A DNA stretch of 64,000 bases from Hyphomicrobium sp. (GCA_019751875.1 JAIEMV010000005.1:116468-180467), one strand, 5' to 3'. Positions 1 through 9,572 are shown, counted from the stretch's first letter. Program-made: numbers and translations. Notes: generated by a model from the sequence alone, not told the origin.

Positions 1-2
1 TC

Positions 3-380
3 TCGCTCAGCGGCGATCCCGTGCGGCTAAGCCCCCGGCAAGCGCGAAATCTTGCGCTCGTCATTCACGAACTGGCGACCAATTCCGCCAAGTATGGCAG
101 CCTTTCTGTGGTCGACGGCTTTCTGTTCGTGTCATGGCGCATGCAAGGCGACGAAATTATCATCGATTGGAAGGAGAAGGGTCGCGCGTCTGGCGCCAAT
201 CCGGAAAACGCGAAGGGATTTGGGACGCGGCTCATTGAAACCATGGTCCGCGACTTGAAGGGCCGCATCCAACGCTTCGTCAGCGAGTCAGGTTACGCCT
301 GCCGCATCCATCTTCCGATCGATCACAATGTGTTGCGAGAGGACAAAACCCGCGCGCAGGGTCCGCGGTACGGCGACTAA
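3..380 (+). CDS. Sensor histidine kinase, C-terminal fragment (HWE-type ATPase domain)
   Basis: Only the 3' end of this gene lies in the window; the frame is open from base 3 and no true start is visible. The translation carries the N-box HELATNSAKYG followed by a glycine-containing loop (GFGTRL), the ATP-binding part of the catalytic domain of HWE/HisKA_2 kinases. The same HELATN-AKYG motif recurs in the large hybrid kinase at 46.5-50.3 kb. The sensory input domain and the phospho-accepting histidine lie upstream of the window, so signal and partner cannot be named. The protein ends about 20 residues after the ATPase fold, so no receiver domain is fused at its C-terminus. Confidence 0.8.
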   Translation, partial: SLSGDPVRLSPRQARNLALVIHELATNSAKYGSLSVVDGFLFVSWRMQGDEIIIDWKEKGRASGANPENAKGFGTRLIETMVRDLKGRIQRFVSESGYACRIHLPIDHNVLREDKTRAQGPRYGD

Positions 381-399
381 GGATGCCTAAACTGAAGCG

Positions 400-1191
400 T
401 TATTCAACGAGCTCTCGAGCCGCAAAGCACAGGTAATTGACGTCGGTGTCAGCCGAGAGCGACCAGGTGTCATTCAGCGGATCGTAGACAATGCCCTTGA
501 ACGTGGGCGCGCCCATACCCGCGGCGGTGACGAAGCCGGAGAGTTCCTCCGGCGTCACGAAGCGATCCCACTGATGCGTTCCGCGCGGCAGCCAGCCGAG
601 CACATATTCCGCCGCGACGATCGCGAGCGCGTATGACTTGAGATTGCGGTTGATGGTCGAGAGCACGAGCGCGCCCCCTGGCCGCACGAGGCTGGCGCAG
701 GTTTTCACGAACGCACCCGCGTCCGGCACGTGCTCGACGACCTCGAGTGAAACGACGGCATCGAACTGAAGACCCTCCGCGGCCAGTTCTTCGACGAGTC
801 CGACCCGATAGGTGAGATCAAGCCCGCCGCTCCCGGTCTGCCCCTCCACATGCGCCCGCGCGGCTTCCACATTTTCCCGCCCGGGGTCGAGGCCGACGAC
901 ACGCGCGCCCATCCGCGCCAGCGGTTCGGATACGAGACCCCCGCCGCAGCCCACATCGAGCACACGCAAGCCCTTGAGCGGCTTCAGTCCAGACGTCGTC
1001 AACCCGAAGTGCCGCACCAACTCGTCACGCACGAACGTCAGCCGCGCCGGGGCCAGCTGATGCAGGGGCCGGAACTTGCCCTTGGCGTCCCACCATTCCG
1101 ACGCGATGCGCCGGAAACGCTCCACCTCGGCATGGTCTAGATTGCGAGCGGGGGACGGGGCATCGGGCGGCATGGAATGAGAGGCTGTCAT
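400..1191 (-). CDS. ubiG: Ubiquinone biosynthesis O-methyltransferase
   Basis: A 263-residue SAM-dependent methyltransferase that carries out the two O-methylation steps of ubiquinone synthesis in the cytoplasm. The class I SAM-binding motif VLDVGCGGGLVSEPLA lies near residues 74-90, followed by an acidic residue ending the second strand (VVGLD). The N-terminal FRRIASEWWDAKGKFRPLH segment is a hallmark of UbiG and separates it from generic methyltransferases, and the length is normal for the family. It is transcribed away from lysC; the 226 bases between the two starts must hold both promoters. The ATG at 1191 gives the usual short N-terminal extension. Confidence 0.95.
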   Translation of the reverse strand: MTASHSMPPDAPSPARNLDHAEVERFRRIASEWWDAKGKFRPLHQLAPARLTFVRDELVRHFGLTTSGLKPLKGLRVLDVGCGGGLVSEPLARMGARVVGLDPGRENVEAARAHVEGQTGSGGLDLTYRVGLVEELAAEGLQFDAVVSLEVVEHVPDAGAFVKTCASLVRPGGALVLSTINRNLKSYALAIVAAEYVLGWLPRGTHQWDRFVTPEELSGFVTAAGMGAPTFKGIVYDPLNDTWSLSADTDVNYLCFAARELVE

Positions 1192-1417
1192 GGCGACGAT
1201 GAGGGCCCTGCGCGCACCCGCTTGTCAATGCGGCAGTGCATGGTTGCCGTTCGCGACCGTTGACGTTAAGAGAACCCCGAACTGAACATTTGAGACCGGC
1301 GCGGCTCCTTTGACAAAACAGGGGCTTGGCTGGTCGCGGCCGTTCGGGGGCACTTCCGGGAGAGGTGATCATTCAAGGACCCGCGGGCGCGCGAACGGGC
1401 GCCGGGCTGGAGACGCT

Positions 1418-2680
1418 ATGGCTTTAGTGGTGATGAAGTTCGGCGGCACCTCGGTCGCCAACGTGGAGCGCATTCGCAACGTGGCCGCCCACGTCAAGCG
1501 CGAGGTCGACGCCGGCAACAAGGTCGCCGTCGTGGTCTCCGCCATGGCCGGCGCGACGAACCAGCTCGTCGCCTGGGTCAACGACGCCTCCCCCCTCCAT
1601 GACAAGCGCGAATACGACGCCGTCGTAGCCTCCGGCGAACAGGTGACCGCCGGCCTCACCGCCATCGTTCTCCAGTCGATGGGGCTGAAGGCACGCTCCT
1701 GGTCCGGATGGCAGATCCCGATCGAGACAAGTGACGCACACGGCGCCGCCCGCATCCTGAATATTCCGTCCGACGAGCTCCGTGCTTCGATCGACGCCGG
1801 CGAAGTCGCGGTCATTACCGGCTTCCAAGGTATTGATCCTGAAACAGAGCGCGTCACGACGCTTGGTCGCGGCGGATCGGACACCAGTGCCGTCGCCGTC
1901 GCCGTGGCGCTCAAGGCCGACGTTTGCGACATCTACACCGACGTGGACGGCGTTTACACAACCGATCCTCGCATCGTTGCCAAGGCCCGCCGGTTGCCGA
2001 AAGTCTCTTATGAGGAGATGCTTGAAATGGCATCCTCGGGCTCAAAAGTCTTGCAGACTCGCTCGGTTGAATTGGCCATGGTGCACGGCATGCGCACCCG
2101 CGTTCTGTCGAGCTTCGTGCCGCCGGATCAAATGCAGCCCGTCCGGCTCGACAATTTAGATGCTATCGGCACCACCGTTTGCAGCGAGGACGAGATCGTG
2201 GAACAGCAGGTCGTGAGCGGCATCGCCTACGCGAAGGACGAGGCGAAGGTGACGCTTTTGAAGGTCGAAGATAAGCCCGGCATCGCCGCCCGCATCTTCG
2301 GGCCGCTCGCCGACGCGTCGATCAATGTCGACATGATCGTCCAGAATGTGGCGGCCGACGGCAAAGCGACGGATATGACTTTCACGGTTCAGGCCGCCGA
2401 ATTGACCCGTGCGCTCGCCGTTCTCGAGGCCGCCAAGTCCGATATCGGCCACTTCGACGTCAAAGCGTCTGACGGAGTTGCCAAAATCTCTGCGATCGGG
2501 GTCGGTATGCGCAGTCATGCCGGAGTGGCTGCCCGCATGTTCAACGCGCTTGCGGAGAAGGGTATCAATATTCTTGCGATTTCAACGTCGGAGATCAAAA
2601 TCAGCGTGTTGATCGACGCGGCCTACGCCGAACTTGCGGTCCGGACTTTGCATAGTCTTTATGGTTTAGACGCGGAATAG
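1418..2680 (+). CDS. lysC: Aspartate kinase
   Basis: Phosphorylates aspartate, the first step toward lysine, threonine, methionine and diaminopimelate. The ATG at 1418 gives MALVVMKFGGTS, matching the family N-terminus; the reading frame is open further upstream to 1310 but that part resembles nothing. The kinase domain fills residues 1-250 with KFGGTS at 7-12 and GRGGSDTSA near 150. Two ACT domains follow (about 278-345 and 357-420) and are the allosteric amino-acid sites. The length of 420 residues is that of the standard monofunctional enzyme. ptsP follows 67 bases downstream on the same strand, an order common in this bacterial group. Confidence 0.97.
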   Translation: MALVVMKFGGTSVANVERIRNVAAHVKREVDAGNKVAVVVSAMAGATNQLVAWVNDASPLHDKREYDAVVASGEQVTAGLTAIVLQSMGLKARSWSGWQIPIETSDAHGAARILNIPSDELRASIDAGEVAVITGFQGIDPETERVTTLGRGGSDTSAVAVAVALKADVCDIYTDVDGVYTTDPRIVAKARRLPKVSYEEMLEMASSGSKVLQTRSVELAMVHGMRTRVLSSFVPPDQMQPVRLDNLDAIGTTVCSEDEIVEQQVVSGIAYAKDEAKVTLLKVEDKPGIAARIFGPLADASINVDMIVQNVAADGKATDMTFTVQAAELTRALAVLEAAKSDIGHFDVKASDGVAKISAIGVGMRSHAGVAARMFNALAEKGINILAISTSEIKISVLIDAAYAELAVRTLHSLYGLDAE

Positions 2681-2747
2681 ACGACGAGCACCCGGCGCGG
2701 CGGGAAACAGTCCCCCCGCGCGGCCCCGACGGAGAGTGGGCACGGTC

Positions 2748-5039
2748 ATGGTCACCAAGAGAGGCGAAGAGCCCCGCGTATTGCCGTCTGAGCCGGCGTT
2801 GCGCATCATCATGCGCCGGCTGCGGGATATCATGGCCGAACCGGGCGACGGCCAATCACGTCTCGACAAGATCGTGCGCCAGATTGCCGGCGTCATGGTG
2901 GCTGACGTGTGCTCCCTCTACCTCAAGCGGCAGGACGGAACGCTCGAACTCTTTGCCACAGAGGGCCTGCTCCCCGCCGCAGTGCACGCCACGCGCCTGA
3001 AGCGGGGTGAAGGCCTCGTCGGCCGCTGCGCCGAATTGAACATTACGATCAACGAACCCGATGCACCGAAGCACCCCGCGTTCTCCTATCGCCCGGAGAC
3101 CGGCGAGGAATTGTACCACTCGATGCTCGGTGTCCCAATCCAGCGCTCGGGACAGACGCTCGGCGTGCTAGTCGTTCAGAACAAGACGACGAAGGAATAC
3201 TCCGACGAAGATGTCGAGGTGCTGGAATCGACCGCCATGGTCGTTGCAGAGCAGCTTGTCTCAGGTGCCGTCGCCGGCACCACCGCCGCACTCGAGATTT
3301 CCAGTTCGCTGGCCGCCGTCATCAAGGGCCAGTCGATTTCCGATGGTCTGGCGCTCGGCCACGTCGTGCTGCACGAAAGCCGCATCGTCGTGACGAAGCT
3401 GATGGCCGACGATCCGGTGCACGAACTGCGCCGCCTTGAAAACGGCCTCACCGATCTGCGCATCTCGCTCGACGAGATGCTGGCCCACGAACAGCTCTCC
3501 GCGGCCGGCGAGCACCGCGACGTGCTCGATGCCTATCGGATGTTCGCCCATGACAAAGGCTGGGAGCGCCGCCTGCGCGAAGCGGTCCAGGGTGGTTTGA
3601 CGGCCGATGCCGCCGTCGAGCGCGTGTTGAACAATACCCGCTCGCGCCTGATGCATCAGCCGGACCCCTTCTGGCGCGAACGCCAGCGCGACCTCGACGA
3701 TTTGTCCGACCGTCTGCTGCGCATCCTGGCTGGACGTCCGGGCGGCCCGATCGAGCCTGCCGAGATGCCGCCGGACACGATCCTCGTCGCTCGGACGATG
3801 GGACCGGCCGAACTTCTGGATTACGATCGCACCAAGCTGCGCGGTCTCGTCGTTGAAGACGGCTCGCCACAAAGTCACGTCGCGATCGTCGCCAAGGCGC
3901 TCGGCCTCGCAGCAGTGGCCCGCGCGACCGGCATCGTGGAGCGGGCGAGTGCCGGTGACGCGATCATCGTCGACGGCGTGACGGGGCAGGTGCATCTGCG
4001 TCCGCAGCCGGAGGTGGTTTCCGCCTACAGTGACAAGGCCCGCTTCCGCGCCAAGCGCCAGAAGCAATACGAGGCCCTGCGCGAAAAACCGGCAATCACG
4101 CGCGATGGTGTCCGCATCAACCTGCAGATGAATGCCGGTCTCATCGTGGATATGCCGCATCTGGAGGAATCCGGCGCTGACGGCATTGGTCTCTTCCGCA
4201 CAGAACTGCAGTTCATGCTCTCGCGCACGTTCCCGCGGCATGAGAAGCAGCTCAAAACCTACAGAACGGTTCTCGACGAAGCGAACGGCAAACCCGTGGT
4301 CTTCCGGGCGCTGGACATCGGCGGTGACAAGGTGCTGCCCTACCTGCGCCAGCAGAAAGAAGAGAACCCCGCGATCGGCTGGCGTGCAATTCGCATGTCG
4401 CTTGATCGCCCGGCCCTGCTGCGCACGCAGGTGCGCGCGTTTCTGCACGCCGCCTCCGAACGCGAACTGCGCCTGATGGTCCCCATGGTCTCCGAAGCCG
4501 CCGAGATCGATCTCGTGCGCGCCCAGGTGGACAAGGAAATCGGCATCATGCTGCGCAAGGGCGTTCCGCCGCCCAAGTCGCTGAAGCTCGGCGCCATGAT
4601 CGAAGTGCCGAGCCTGCTGTTTGAACTCGACGGTTTGTTGCCTAAGGTCGATTTCGTCTCGATCGGGTCCAACGACCTGATGCAGTTCCTGTTCGCCGCC
4701 GATCGCACGAATGCTCGGGTCGGTAGCCGCTACGACAGCCTGACGGTGGCCCCCTTGCGCGTGTTCGCCGAACTCGTGAAGGCCTGCGCACGCCACAAGA
4801 CACCGCTGACGTTATGCGGAGAGATGGCCGGCCGCCCGCTCGAAGCCATGGCCCTCATCGGCCTCGGCTACCGCACATTGTCGATGGCGCCGGCTTCCGT
4901 TGGACCGGTGAAATCGATGATTCTGGGCTTACACGTCGGCGCGGTGCAGCAGATCGTCGAACGCTTCGTGCGTGACGGCAAAGGCTCACTGCGCACGGAA
5001 TTGATGCGCTTTGCTGAACAGAACGGCATCGAGATTTAA
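2748..5039 (+). CDS. ptsP: Phosphoenolpyruvate-protein phosphotransferase, nitrogen PTS enzyme I (EI-Ntr)
   Basis: First kinase of the regulatory nitrogen-related PTS: it takes phosphate from PEP and passes it to NPr. About 763 residues from the ATG at 2748. An N-terminal GAF domain (about 25-170) distinguishes EI-Ntr from sugar PTS enzyme I. The phospho-accepting histidine is His377 in GSPQSHVAI, and the PEP-binding barrel carries GADGIGLFRTELQFM (near 474) and the active-site Cys690 in LTLCGEMAG. A GTG at 2736 in the same frame is possible, but GGAGAG at 2731-2736 would then touch the start codon, so 2748 is preferred. In other alphaproteobacteria the Ntr-PTS signals nitrogen and potassium status; its partners are not in this window. 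Confidence 0.95.
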   Translation: MVTKRGEEPRVLPSEPALRIIMRRLRDIMAEPGDGQSRLDKIVRQIAGVMVADVCSLYLKRQDGTLELFATEGLLPAAVHATRLKRGEGLVGRCAELNITINEPDAPKHPAFSYRPETGEELYHSMLGVPIQRSGQTLGVLVVQNKTTKEYSDEDVEVLESTAMVVAEQLVSGAVAGTTAALEISSSLAAVIKGQSISDGLALGHVVLHESRIVVTKLMADDPVHELRRLENGLTDLRISLDEMLAHEQLSAAGEHRDVLDAYRMFAHDKGWERRLREAVQGGLTADAAVERVLNNTRSRLMHQPDPFWRERQRDLDDLSDRLLRILAGRPGGPIEPAEMPPDTILVARTMGPAELLDYDRTKLRGLVVEDGSPQSHVAIVAKALGLAAVARATGIVERASAGDAIIVDGVTGQVHLRPQPEVVSAYSDKARFRAKRQKQYEALREKPAITRDGVRINLQMNAGLIVDMPHLEESGADGIGLFRTELQFMLSRTFPRHEKQLKTYRTVLDEANGKPVVFRALDIGGDKVLPYLRQQKEENPAIGWRAIRMSLDRPALLRTQVRAFLHAASERELRLMVPMVSEAAEIDLVRAQVDKEIGIMLRKGVPPPKSLKLGAMIEVPSLLFELDGLLPKVDFVSIGSNDLMQFLFAADRTNARVGSRYDSLTVAPLRVFAELVKACARHKTPLTLCGEMAGRPLEAMALIGLGYRTLSMAPASVGPVKSMILGLHVGAVQQIVERFVRDGKGSLRTELMRFAEQNGIEI

Positions 5040-5173
5040 GTTCGTCTGCGGCACGTTCGCAACACAAAGACTTGTGCCGATTTTTGACTTTGACTCCGCC
5101 CGCCGATTTACGATCTTTATGCGTGTTGAAGCCTCGGCTTGGCCTGCAGCATACGCGTGGTGAGAGTTTGTTG

Positions 5174-5944
5174 ATGCGTTCGACTTATGCGCCCACCGCA
5201 CACCTGAATTTCGCGCCCGGCACGGGCGAGAGCGTACCGGGAACGCCTCCTGCGTACGATCCTGAAATCGCCAAGCTGTTCGGCGAACTCAGGCGCTACA
5301 TCGGTCTTCCGATCCCACAGATCGCGCATCACATCGCAAGCCACCCGAACGTGATCGCAGCACTCGAAGCAGGCCGCATAGATCTGCTGCCGCACTGGAG
5401 CGAAACCGCTCGCGTCGTCACGGCCTACATCGGTATCGCACGATTGGATCCCCGCCCCGCCTTGGAGCGCCTGTCCGTGCTCATGGGCGTCGCAAGGCAT
5501 ATGGCACCGATGGCACCTGTTGCCACCTCGTATGCTTCACCTCCTGATGAAGCCGCATCACCCGTGGCCCGCATCCTGGGCCGCTTTGCCGAAGCCGCTG
5601 ATCGCGCGAGAAACGCGGCTGCCGAGCCTAGCCTCCTCGCCGAATGGGCTGCACATCTAAAGGAAACGGCGAATTGTCTGAAGGCATCCCTGTGGAAAGC
5701 CCGCGCGCCGGTGCGATGGGTTATAGCCGGTGCGCTGGCTCTGATCGTCATAGGCTCCGCCGCGCCGTCCGGCGTCCTGCAAGCCTCTGTCGGCGGCATT
5801 TCTCAGCCGATATCCGGCCTCTGGCGCAAGATCAGCGGCCAGACGCAGCACGTGCGGATCATCATGCGCGACGGCTTGAAGTGGATCGAAGCCGACGATC
5901 CGCGCGAACGTCGCTCGGATAAATTGCCCTCGCGGCAGTCTTGA
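5174..5944 (+). CDS. Conserved HTH-like/single-pass membrane protein of unknown function
   Basis: About 256 residues from ATG 5174, which has GAGAG seven bases upstream. Residues 25-105 form a helical domain (FGELRRYIGLPIPQIAHHI) that resembles a RodZ- or XRE-like helix-turn-helix. A linker rich in alanine follows, then one hydrophobic segment near 181-200 (WVIAGALALIVIGSA), leaving a short C-terminal part outside the cytoplasm if the HTH is inside. This architecture, cytoplasmic HTH plus one membrane span, recalls RodZ-type scaffold proteins, but I see no diagnostic motif. It lies between ptsP and prfA and is followed by its own terminator, so it is likely a single-gene unit. Function not assigned. 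Confidence 0.7.
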   Translation: MRSTYAPTAHLNFAPGTGESVPGTPPAYDPEIAKLFGELRRYIGLPIPQIAHHIASHPNVIAALEAGRIDLLPHWSETARVVTAYIGIARLDPRPALERLSVLMGVARHMAPMAPVATSYASPPDEAASPVARILGRFAEAADRARNAAAEPSLLAEWAAHLKETANCLKASLWKARAPVRWVIAGALALIVIGSAAPSGVLQASVGGISQPISGLWRKISGQTQHVRIIMRDGLKWIEADDPRERRSDKLPSRQS

Positions 5945-5968
5945 GTTTATAAGACGGCCCCGAAACAT

Positions 5969-5999
5969 GGCGGCGCCCTGCCGAGGGTGGCCGCCTTTC
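5969..5999 (+). terminator. Probable intrinsic terminator after the HTH/membrane gene
   Basis: A GC-rich hairpin pairs GGCGGC (5969-5974) with GCCGCC (5990-5995), with an inner CCCT/AGGG stem and a GCCG loop, followed by a short T run. It begins 25 bases after the stop at 5944 and precedes prfA. The T run is short, so termination may be partial. Confidence 0.6.
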
Positions 6000-6057
6000 G
6001 CCGTTGATCGCCATATGGCGACAATCCTCACGCCCTGCGCATCAACCACAGTATCGT

Positions 6058-7140
6058 ATGACCGCCCTGCCTGAAGAAAAGCTGGAAAAGCTGCTGGAAC
6101 GCTGGGAATCCATCCAGTCGGAACTCAACCAGGGCGCGAGCCCGGCCGTTTACGCCAAGCTGACCAAGGAATTTGCCGATATCAGTCCCGTCGTGGGGGC
6201 CATCCGCCGCCTGCGCGCCACACGTGAAGAAGCAGCCGACCTCGAAGCCATGCTGCGCGACCCGTCGGCCGACACGGACATGGCGACCCTTGCCCGGGAA
6301 GAACTGGAAACGCTCCAGCCGCGCATCGCTGAGCAGGAGCAGGAGCTGAAAATTCTGCTGCTACCCAAGGATGCCGCCGATGAGCGCAGCGCGATTGTCG
6401 AAGTCCGCGCCGGAACCGGCGGTGACGAAGCCGCTCTTTTTGCAGCCGATTTGTTCCGCATGTATCAGCGCTACGCCGATCTCAACGGCTGGACGTGCGA
6501 AATCATTTCGATGTCCGAAAATGACCTTGGCGGCTACCGCGAGATTATTGCGTCGATCACCGGTCGTGGTGTGTTCTCCAAGCTCAAGTACGAAAGTGGT
6601 GTGCACCGCGTGCAGCGCGTTCCCGCCACCGAAAACCAGGGCCGCATTCACACATCGGCCGCGACCGTCGCGGTTCTGCCCGAAGCCGAGGACGTCGATA
6701 TCGAGATCCGCCCCGAAGACATTCGCATCGATACGATGCGCGCCTCCGGCGCCGGCGGCCAGCACGTCAACAAGACGGATAGCGCAGTCCGCATTACCCA
6801 CCTCCCCACCGGCATCATCGTCGTATCGGCCGAAAAATCGCAGCACCAGAACCGTAAACTCGCGATGCAGGTCCTGCGCTCGCGCCTCTATGAGACCGAG
6901 CGCGATAAGGTCGATACGGCCCGCAGCGAGGCGCGCAAATCACAGGTCGGTTCGGGCGACCGCTCACAACGCATCCGGACTTACAACTTCCCGCAAGGCC
7001 GCGTCACCGATCACCGGATCAATCTCACAGTGCACAACATCGAGCGGGTGATGGAGGGACCGGGCCTTGGAGAGATCATCGATGCGCTCGTCACGCAGCG
7101 GCAGGCCGAACTGTTGGCGGATTTCGAGAACAATGCCTGA
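6058..7140 (+). CDS. prfA: Peptide chain release factor 1
   Basis: Recognises UAA and UAG stop codons on the ribosome and triggers peptide release. The ATG at 6058 gives a 360-residue protein, the exact normal length; the longer frame from 6004 adds unrelated residues. The catalytic GGQ motif sits at residues 233-235 ([14 protein letters not shown]), and the N-terminal coiled region and the anticodon-like PxT region are intact. prmC, whose product methylates the glutamine of GGQ, begins inside the last codons of this gene (8-base overlap), so the two are made from one transcript as in most bacteria. Confidence 0.98.
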   Translation: MTALPEEKLEKLLERWESIQSELNQGASPAVYAKLTKEFADISPVVGAIRRLRATREEAADLEAMLRDPSADTDMATLAREELETLQPRIAEQEQELKILLLPKDAADERSAIVEVRAGTGGDEAALFAADLFRMYQRYADLNGWTCEIISMSENDLGGYREIIASITGRGVFSKLKYESGVHRVQRVPATENQGRIHTSAATVAVLPEAEDVDIEIRPEDIRIDTMRASGAGGQHVNKTDSAVRITHLPTGIIVVSAEKSQHQNRKLAMQVLRSRLYETERDKVDTARSEARKSQVGSGDRSQRIRTYNFPQGRVTDHRINLTVHNIERVMEGPGLGEIIDALVTQRQAELLADFENNA

Positions 7141-8026
7141 GACAATCTCCGGCTTCGAAGGCATGCCGCTTTCCGTCGTACGCCGCACTATACGAACGAC
7201 GCTGTCGGAGGCAGGCTTCAGCGAAGTCGAACGCGAGGCGCGTCTTCTGCTGCAACACGCAACGGCGTTGATGCCGGAACAACTGTTGCTCAGTGACGCG
7301 CGCCTGCTGACTGACGGTGAAGCAAAGAGCCTTGCTGACGCCCTGACGCGCCGCCTGGCACATGAGCCGCTGTCACGCATCCGTGGCGAACGCGCCTTCT
7401 ATGGCCGCGCATTCGAGATCACACCGGCCGTGCTGGATCCGAGGCCGGAAACCGAGACGCTGATTGACCTCGTCCTGCAATGGGCGGACGAAAGCGGCGG
7501 TCGCAACCGCCCGCTCAACATCATCGACATCGGAACGGGGTCCGGCGCTATGCTCATCACGCTCCTCGCCGAACTACCGCGCGCAATGGGTCTTGGCACG
7601 GACGTGTCGCCGGAAGCGTTGCAGGTTGCGCGAAACAATGCGATCCGCAATGCCGTGGCTGGCCGGGCACGGTTCGAACTGGCGCACGCACTCGACGGCA
7701 TCGTCGGCCCGTTCGACATTCTCGTCTCCAACCCACCCTACATTCCAAGCGCCGACGTTCTGACACTCGAGGCCGCCGTGCGCGACTACGATCCGGCGCT
7801 GGCCCTCGACGGCGGTCCCGACGGCCTGCGCATCTACAGGCAAATCGCCGCCCGGGCCGGAGCGGTGGTCCCATCTGGGCTCATCGCCCTCGAAGTTGGG
7901 GCAGGCCAGGCCGCAGATGTCTCCCGCATCCTGACGGAAAATGTGGAAAACCGGAGAGGCGCCCCGTGGACCCGGGCAGATCTGGGCGGACACGACCGGA
8001 CTGTGGCGCTGCTGACACAATGCTAA
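7133..8026 (+). CDS. prmC: Release factor glutamine methyltransferase
   Basis: N5-glutamine methyltransferase that modifies the GGQ glutamine of RF1 and RF2. The ATG at 7133 overlaps the end of prfA by 8 bases and gives 297 residues. The SAM-binding motif [13 protein letters not shown] is near residue 133, and the substrate-binding NPPY signature is at 200-203 (SNPPYIP), which marks amide/amine N-methyltransferases of this family. The small helical N-terminal domain that docks on the release factor covers roughly residues 1-90. It is the last gene of the prfA-prmC pair; a structured non-coding stretch begins just downstream. Confidence 0.97.
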   Translation: MPETISGFEGMPLSVVRRTIRTTLSEAGFSEVEREARLLLQHATALMPEQLLLSDARLLTDGEAKSLADALTRRLAHEPLSRIRGERAFYGRAFEITPAVLDPRPETETLIDLVLQWADESGGRNRPLNIIDIGTGSGAMLITLLAELPRAMGLGTDVSPEALQVARNNAIRNAVAGRARFELAHALDGIVGPFDILVSNPPYIPSADVLTLEAAVRDYDPALALDGGPDGLRIYRQIAARAGAVVPSGLIALEVGAGQAADVSRILTENVENRRGAPWTRADLGGHDRTVALLTQC

Positions 8027-8519
8027 CCCTGCGCGCGAAAAGTATTGGAATCGGGAGGCAAGCGGGGTAGTGTTCTCCCAACAGCAATACACCTCCGGCA
8101 GACGAACGAGGGCAACTTGCCGTCTGGGGGCCCGGGGTGTCAGATGCCATGATGGGGCTTACGGTCGGCAAGGGTCCGACTGCTCCCGGCGAGCGCCGCT
8201 CCGGCAGGCGAGTAGCCATCGAGCCAATTCCGACACGATGAAGCAGCTGTCCAGTTGATCACAGTCGTGCGTTCACTCTCCGCTTCGTTTCCGGCGACGG
8301 GTCTTGACCTGCAGCGTCCGGCGAAACGGGAAGTTCTGGGTCTGAGACCGCTTTTATGGTCCTGAGGCCCCGGAAACCAGGTCGAAGCCAGGTCGCCGCT
8401 TATGGCCCTGGAACGAACTGCGCTACGCGCAAACCCCGTTTGGGACGCGCCGTGCAGCCGCCTTAGCCAAACGACAACACGTATTCGATAACCAGTTACA
8501 TAGGTTGAGATTGGAGCCC
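8027..8519. other. 493-bp intergenic region with several potential hairpins
   Basis: No convincing protein gene. Stems visible on the plus strand: GTATTG 8042-8047 with CAATAC 8085-8090, enclosing GGGAG 8053-8057 with CTCCC 8075-8079; CAGACG 8099-8104 with CGTCTG 8121-8126; and GTCGG 8164-8168 with CCGAC 8176-8180. This could be a prmC 3' UTR, a small RNA, or a long 5' leader of the DUF4167 gene. I do not recognise RNase P, SRP, 6S or tmRNA signatures here. Confidence 0.4.
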
Positions 8520-9506
8520 ATGAGGCAGGGACAGCAGAACCGCAGAGGCCGCGGCCGCAACAACAATAATCAGAACAACAATCAGCAGCGCAAAGGCCAG
8601 AACCCGCTGACGCGGAGCTTCGAAAGTAACGGTCCCGATGTGAAACTGCGCGGAACGCCCGCTCACATCGCCGAAAAATATATGTCGCTGGCGCGCGATG
8701 CCCAGTCGTCCGGCGATCCGGTTCTGGCTGAAAATTATCTCCAGCATGCCGAGCATTATAATCGGATTATTATGGCCTACCGCGAACAGCAGGTGAGCCA
8801 GGGCGGCGCCGATCCCGGCTACAACGGCAACTTTACGCCCCAGAACCGCGGCGATGGCTACGGTAATGAGGATGTCGAGGAGGGCTTTGACGGCCAGACG
8901 GATGCCCCGATGGTGGCCCGTCAATTCGGCGGCGAGCAGCCGCGCATGCCGGAAGGCGGTGGCGAACGCCGCTACGAGGATCGCCCTCAGCGCTCGCACG
9001 AACATCGCCCCCATCACCAGGGCCGCGACCGCGATCGCGATCGTGGGTACCAGGGGGATCGCGGCGGCTACCGCGATCGTCACGATCGCGGTGATCGCCC
9101 CGACCGCCAGTTCGACCGGAACGACCGCCCCGAACGAACGGACCGGCCGGAGAGATTCGATCGTCACGATCGATCCGATCGTCCTGACCGAGGCGAACCG
9201 CGCTTGGATCGCGATCGGCCAGAGCGTTCAGACCGGCCAGAGCGTTCAGACCGGCCAGAGCGGACGGATCGGCCTGAGCGTTTTGAGCGTCCGCCGCAGC
9301 CGGCAGCCGACGTACAACCGCGCACAGAATCAAGCATCCCGCCGCGCCGCCGCGAACGTCCTGCCGGTGATCGCTTGCCGGCCGAGGCGCACGAGCAGCC
9401 TGAATTCCTGCGCCGTCCGGTCCGCCGTCCTCGCCGCGAAGACAACGATGAGCCGGTCGTGAGCGCACCAGCGCCCGCGGTCGCCGCATCGGAAGAGAGC
9501 GAATAG
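8520..9506 (+). CDS. DUF4167 domain protein with a repetitive, charged disordered tail
   Basis: A 328-residue protein of the Hyphomicrobiales-typical DUF4167 family; no function is established. The N-terminus is an arginine/asparagine-rich stretch (RRGRGRNNN, residues 8-30), followed by the conserved domain at about 30-95 containing LRGTPAHIAEKYMSLARDA and LAENYLQHAEHYNRI. The rest, about 120-300, is low complexity with repeated Asp-Arg-Pro-Glu-Arg units and is expected to be disordered, as in RNA-binding or condensate-forming proteins (inference). The ATG at 8520 follows GGAG at 8513-8516; TTG codons at 8505 and 8511 are less likely. A strong terminator follows at 9541, so it is probably monocistronic. 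Confidence 0.85.
   Translation: MRQGQQNRRGRGRNNNNQNNNQQRKGQNPLTRSFESNGPDVKLRGTPAHIAEKYMSLARDAQSSGDPVLAENYLQHAEHYNRIIMAYREQQVSQGGADPGYNGNFTPQNRGDGYGNEDVEEGFDGQTDAPMVARQFGGEQPRMPEGGGERRYEDRPQRSHEHRPHHQGRDRDRDRGYQGDRGGYRDRHDRGDRPDRQFDRNDRPERTDRPERFDRHDRSDRPDRGEPRLDRDRPERSDRPERSDRPERTDRPERFERPPQPAADVQPRTESSIPPRRRERPAGDRLPAEAHEQPEFLRRPVRRPRREDNDEPVVSAPAPAVAASEESE
9130..9290 (+). repeat. Short in-frame tandem repeats in the DUF4167 gene
   Basis: Repeated 15-base units of the kind GACCGGCCAGAGCGT, encoding DRPER-type pentads (variants DRPERS, DRPERT, DRPERF). Three almost identical DNA copies run from about 9210 to 9260. Because the unit is a multiple of three, copy-number change would lengthen or shorten the tail without breaking the frame. 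Confidence 0.75.
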
Positions 9507-9540
9507 GCTCCGCCCCGCAGACGTGTCGACGAACCTATTC

Positions 9541-9572
9541 ATCGCCGCCCCAAGGGGCGGCGATATCGTTTA
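9541..9572 (+). terminator. Intrinsic terminator after the DUF4167 gene
   Basis: A perfect hairpin: ATCGCCGCCCC at 9541-9551 pairs with GGGGCGGCGAT at 9554-9564 around a two-base AA centre, followed by ATCGTTT. It lies 35 bases after the DUF4167 stop and before the MgtC-like gene. The very symmetric stem could also work on the minus strand. Confidence 0.8.

Noticed and set aside
3261..4796. 511-codon minus-strand frame inside ptsP
   Set aside because: Antisense shadow of a high-GC gene; histidine/arginine-rich translation without motifs, while ptsP on the plus strand is fully conserved.
8027..8519. RNase P, SRP or 6S RNA gene
   Set aside because: None of the conserved core sequences of these RNAs was found; only unassigned hairpins are seen.
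9080..9290. Long open frames on other strands over the DUF4167 tail
   Set aside because: Low-complexity coding sequence opens other frames by chance; translations are Arg/Ser/Gly-rich with no family resemblance.
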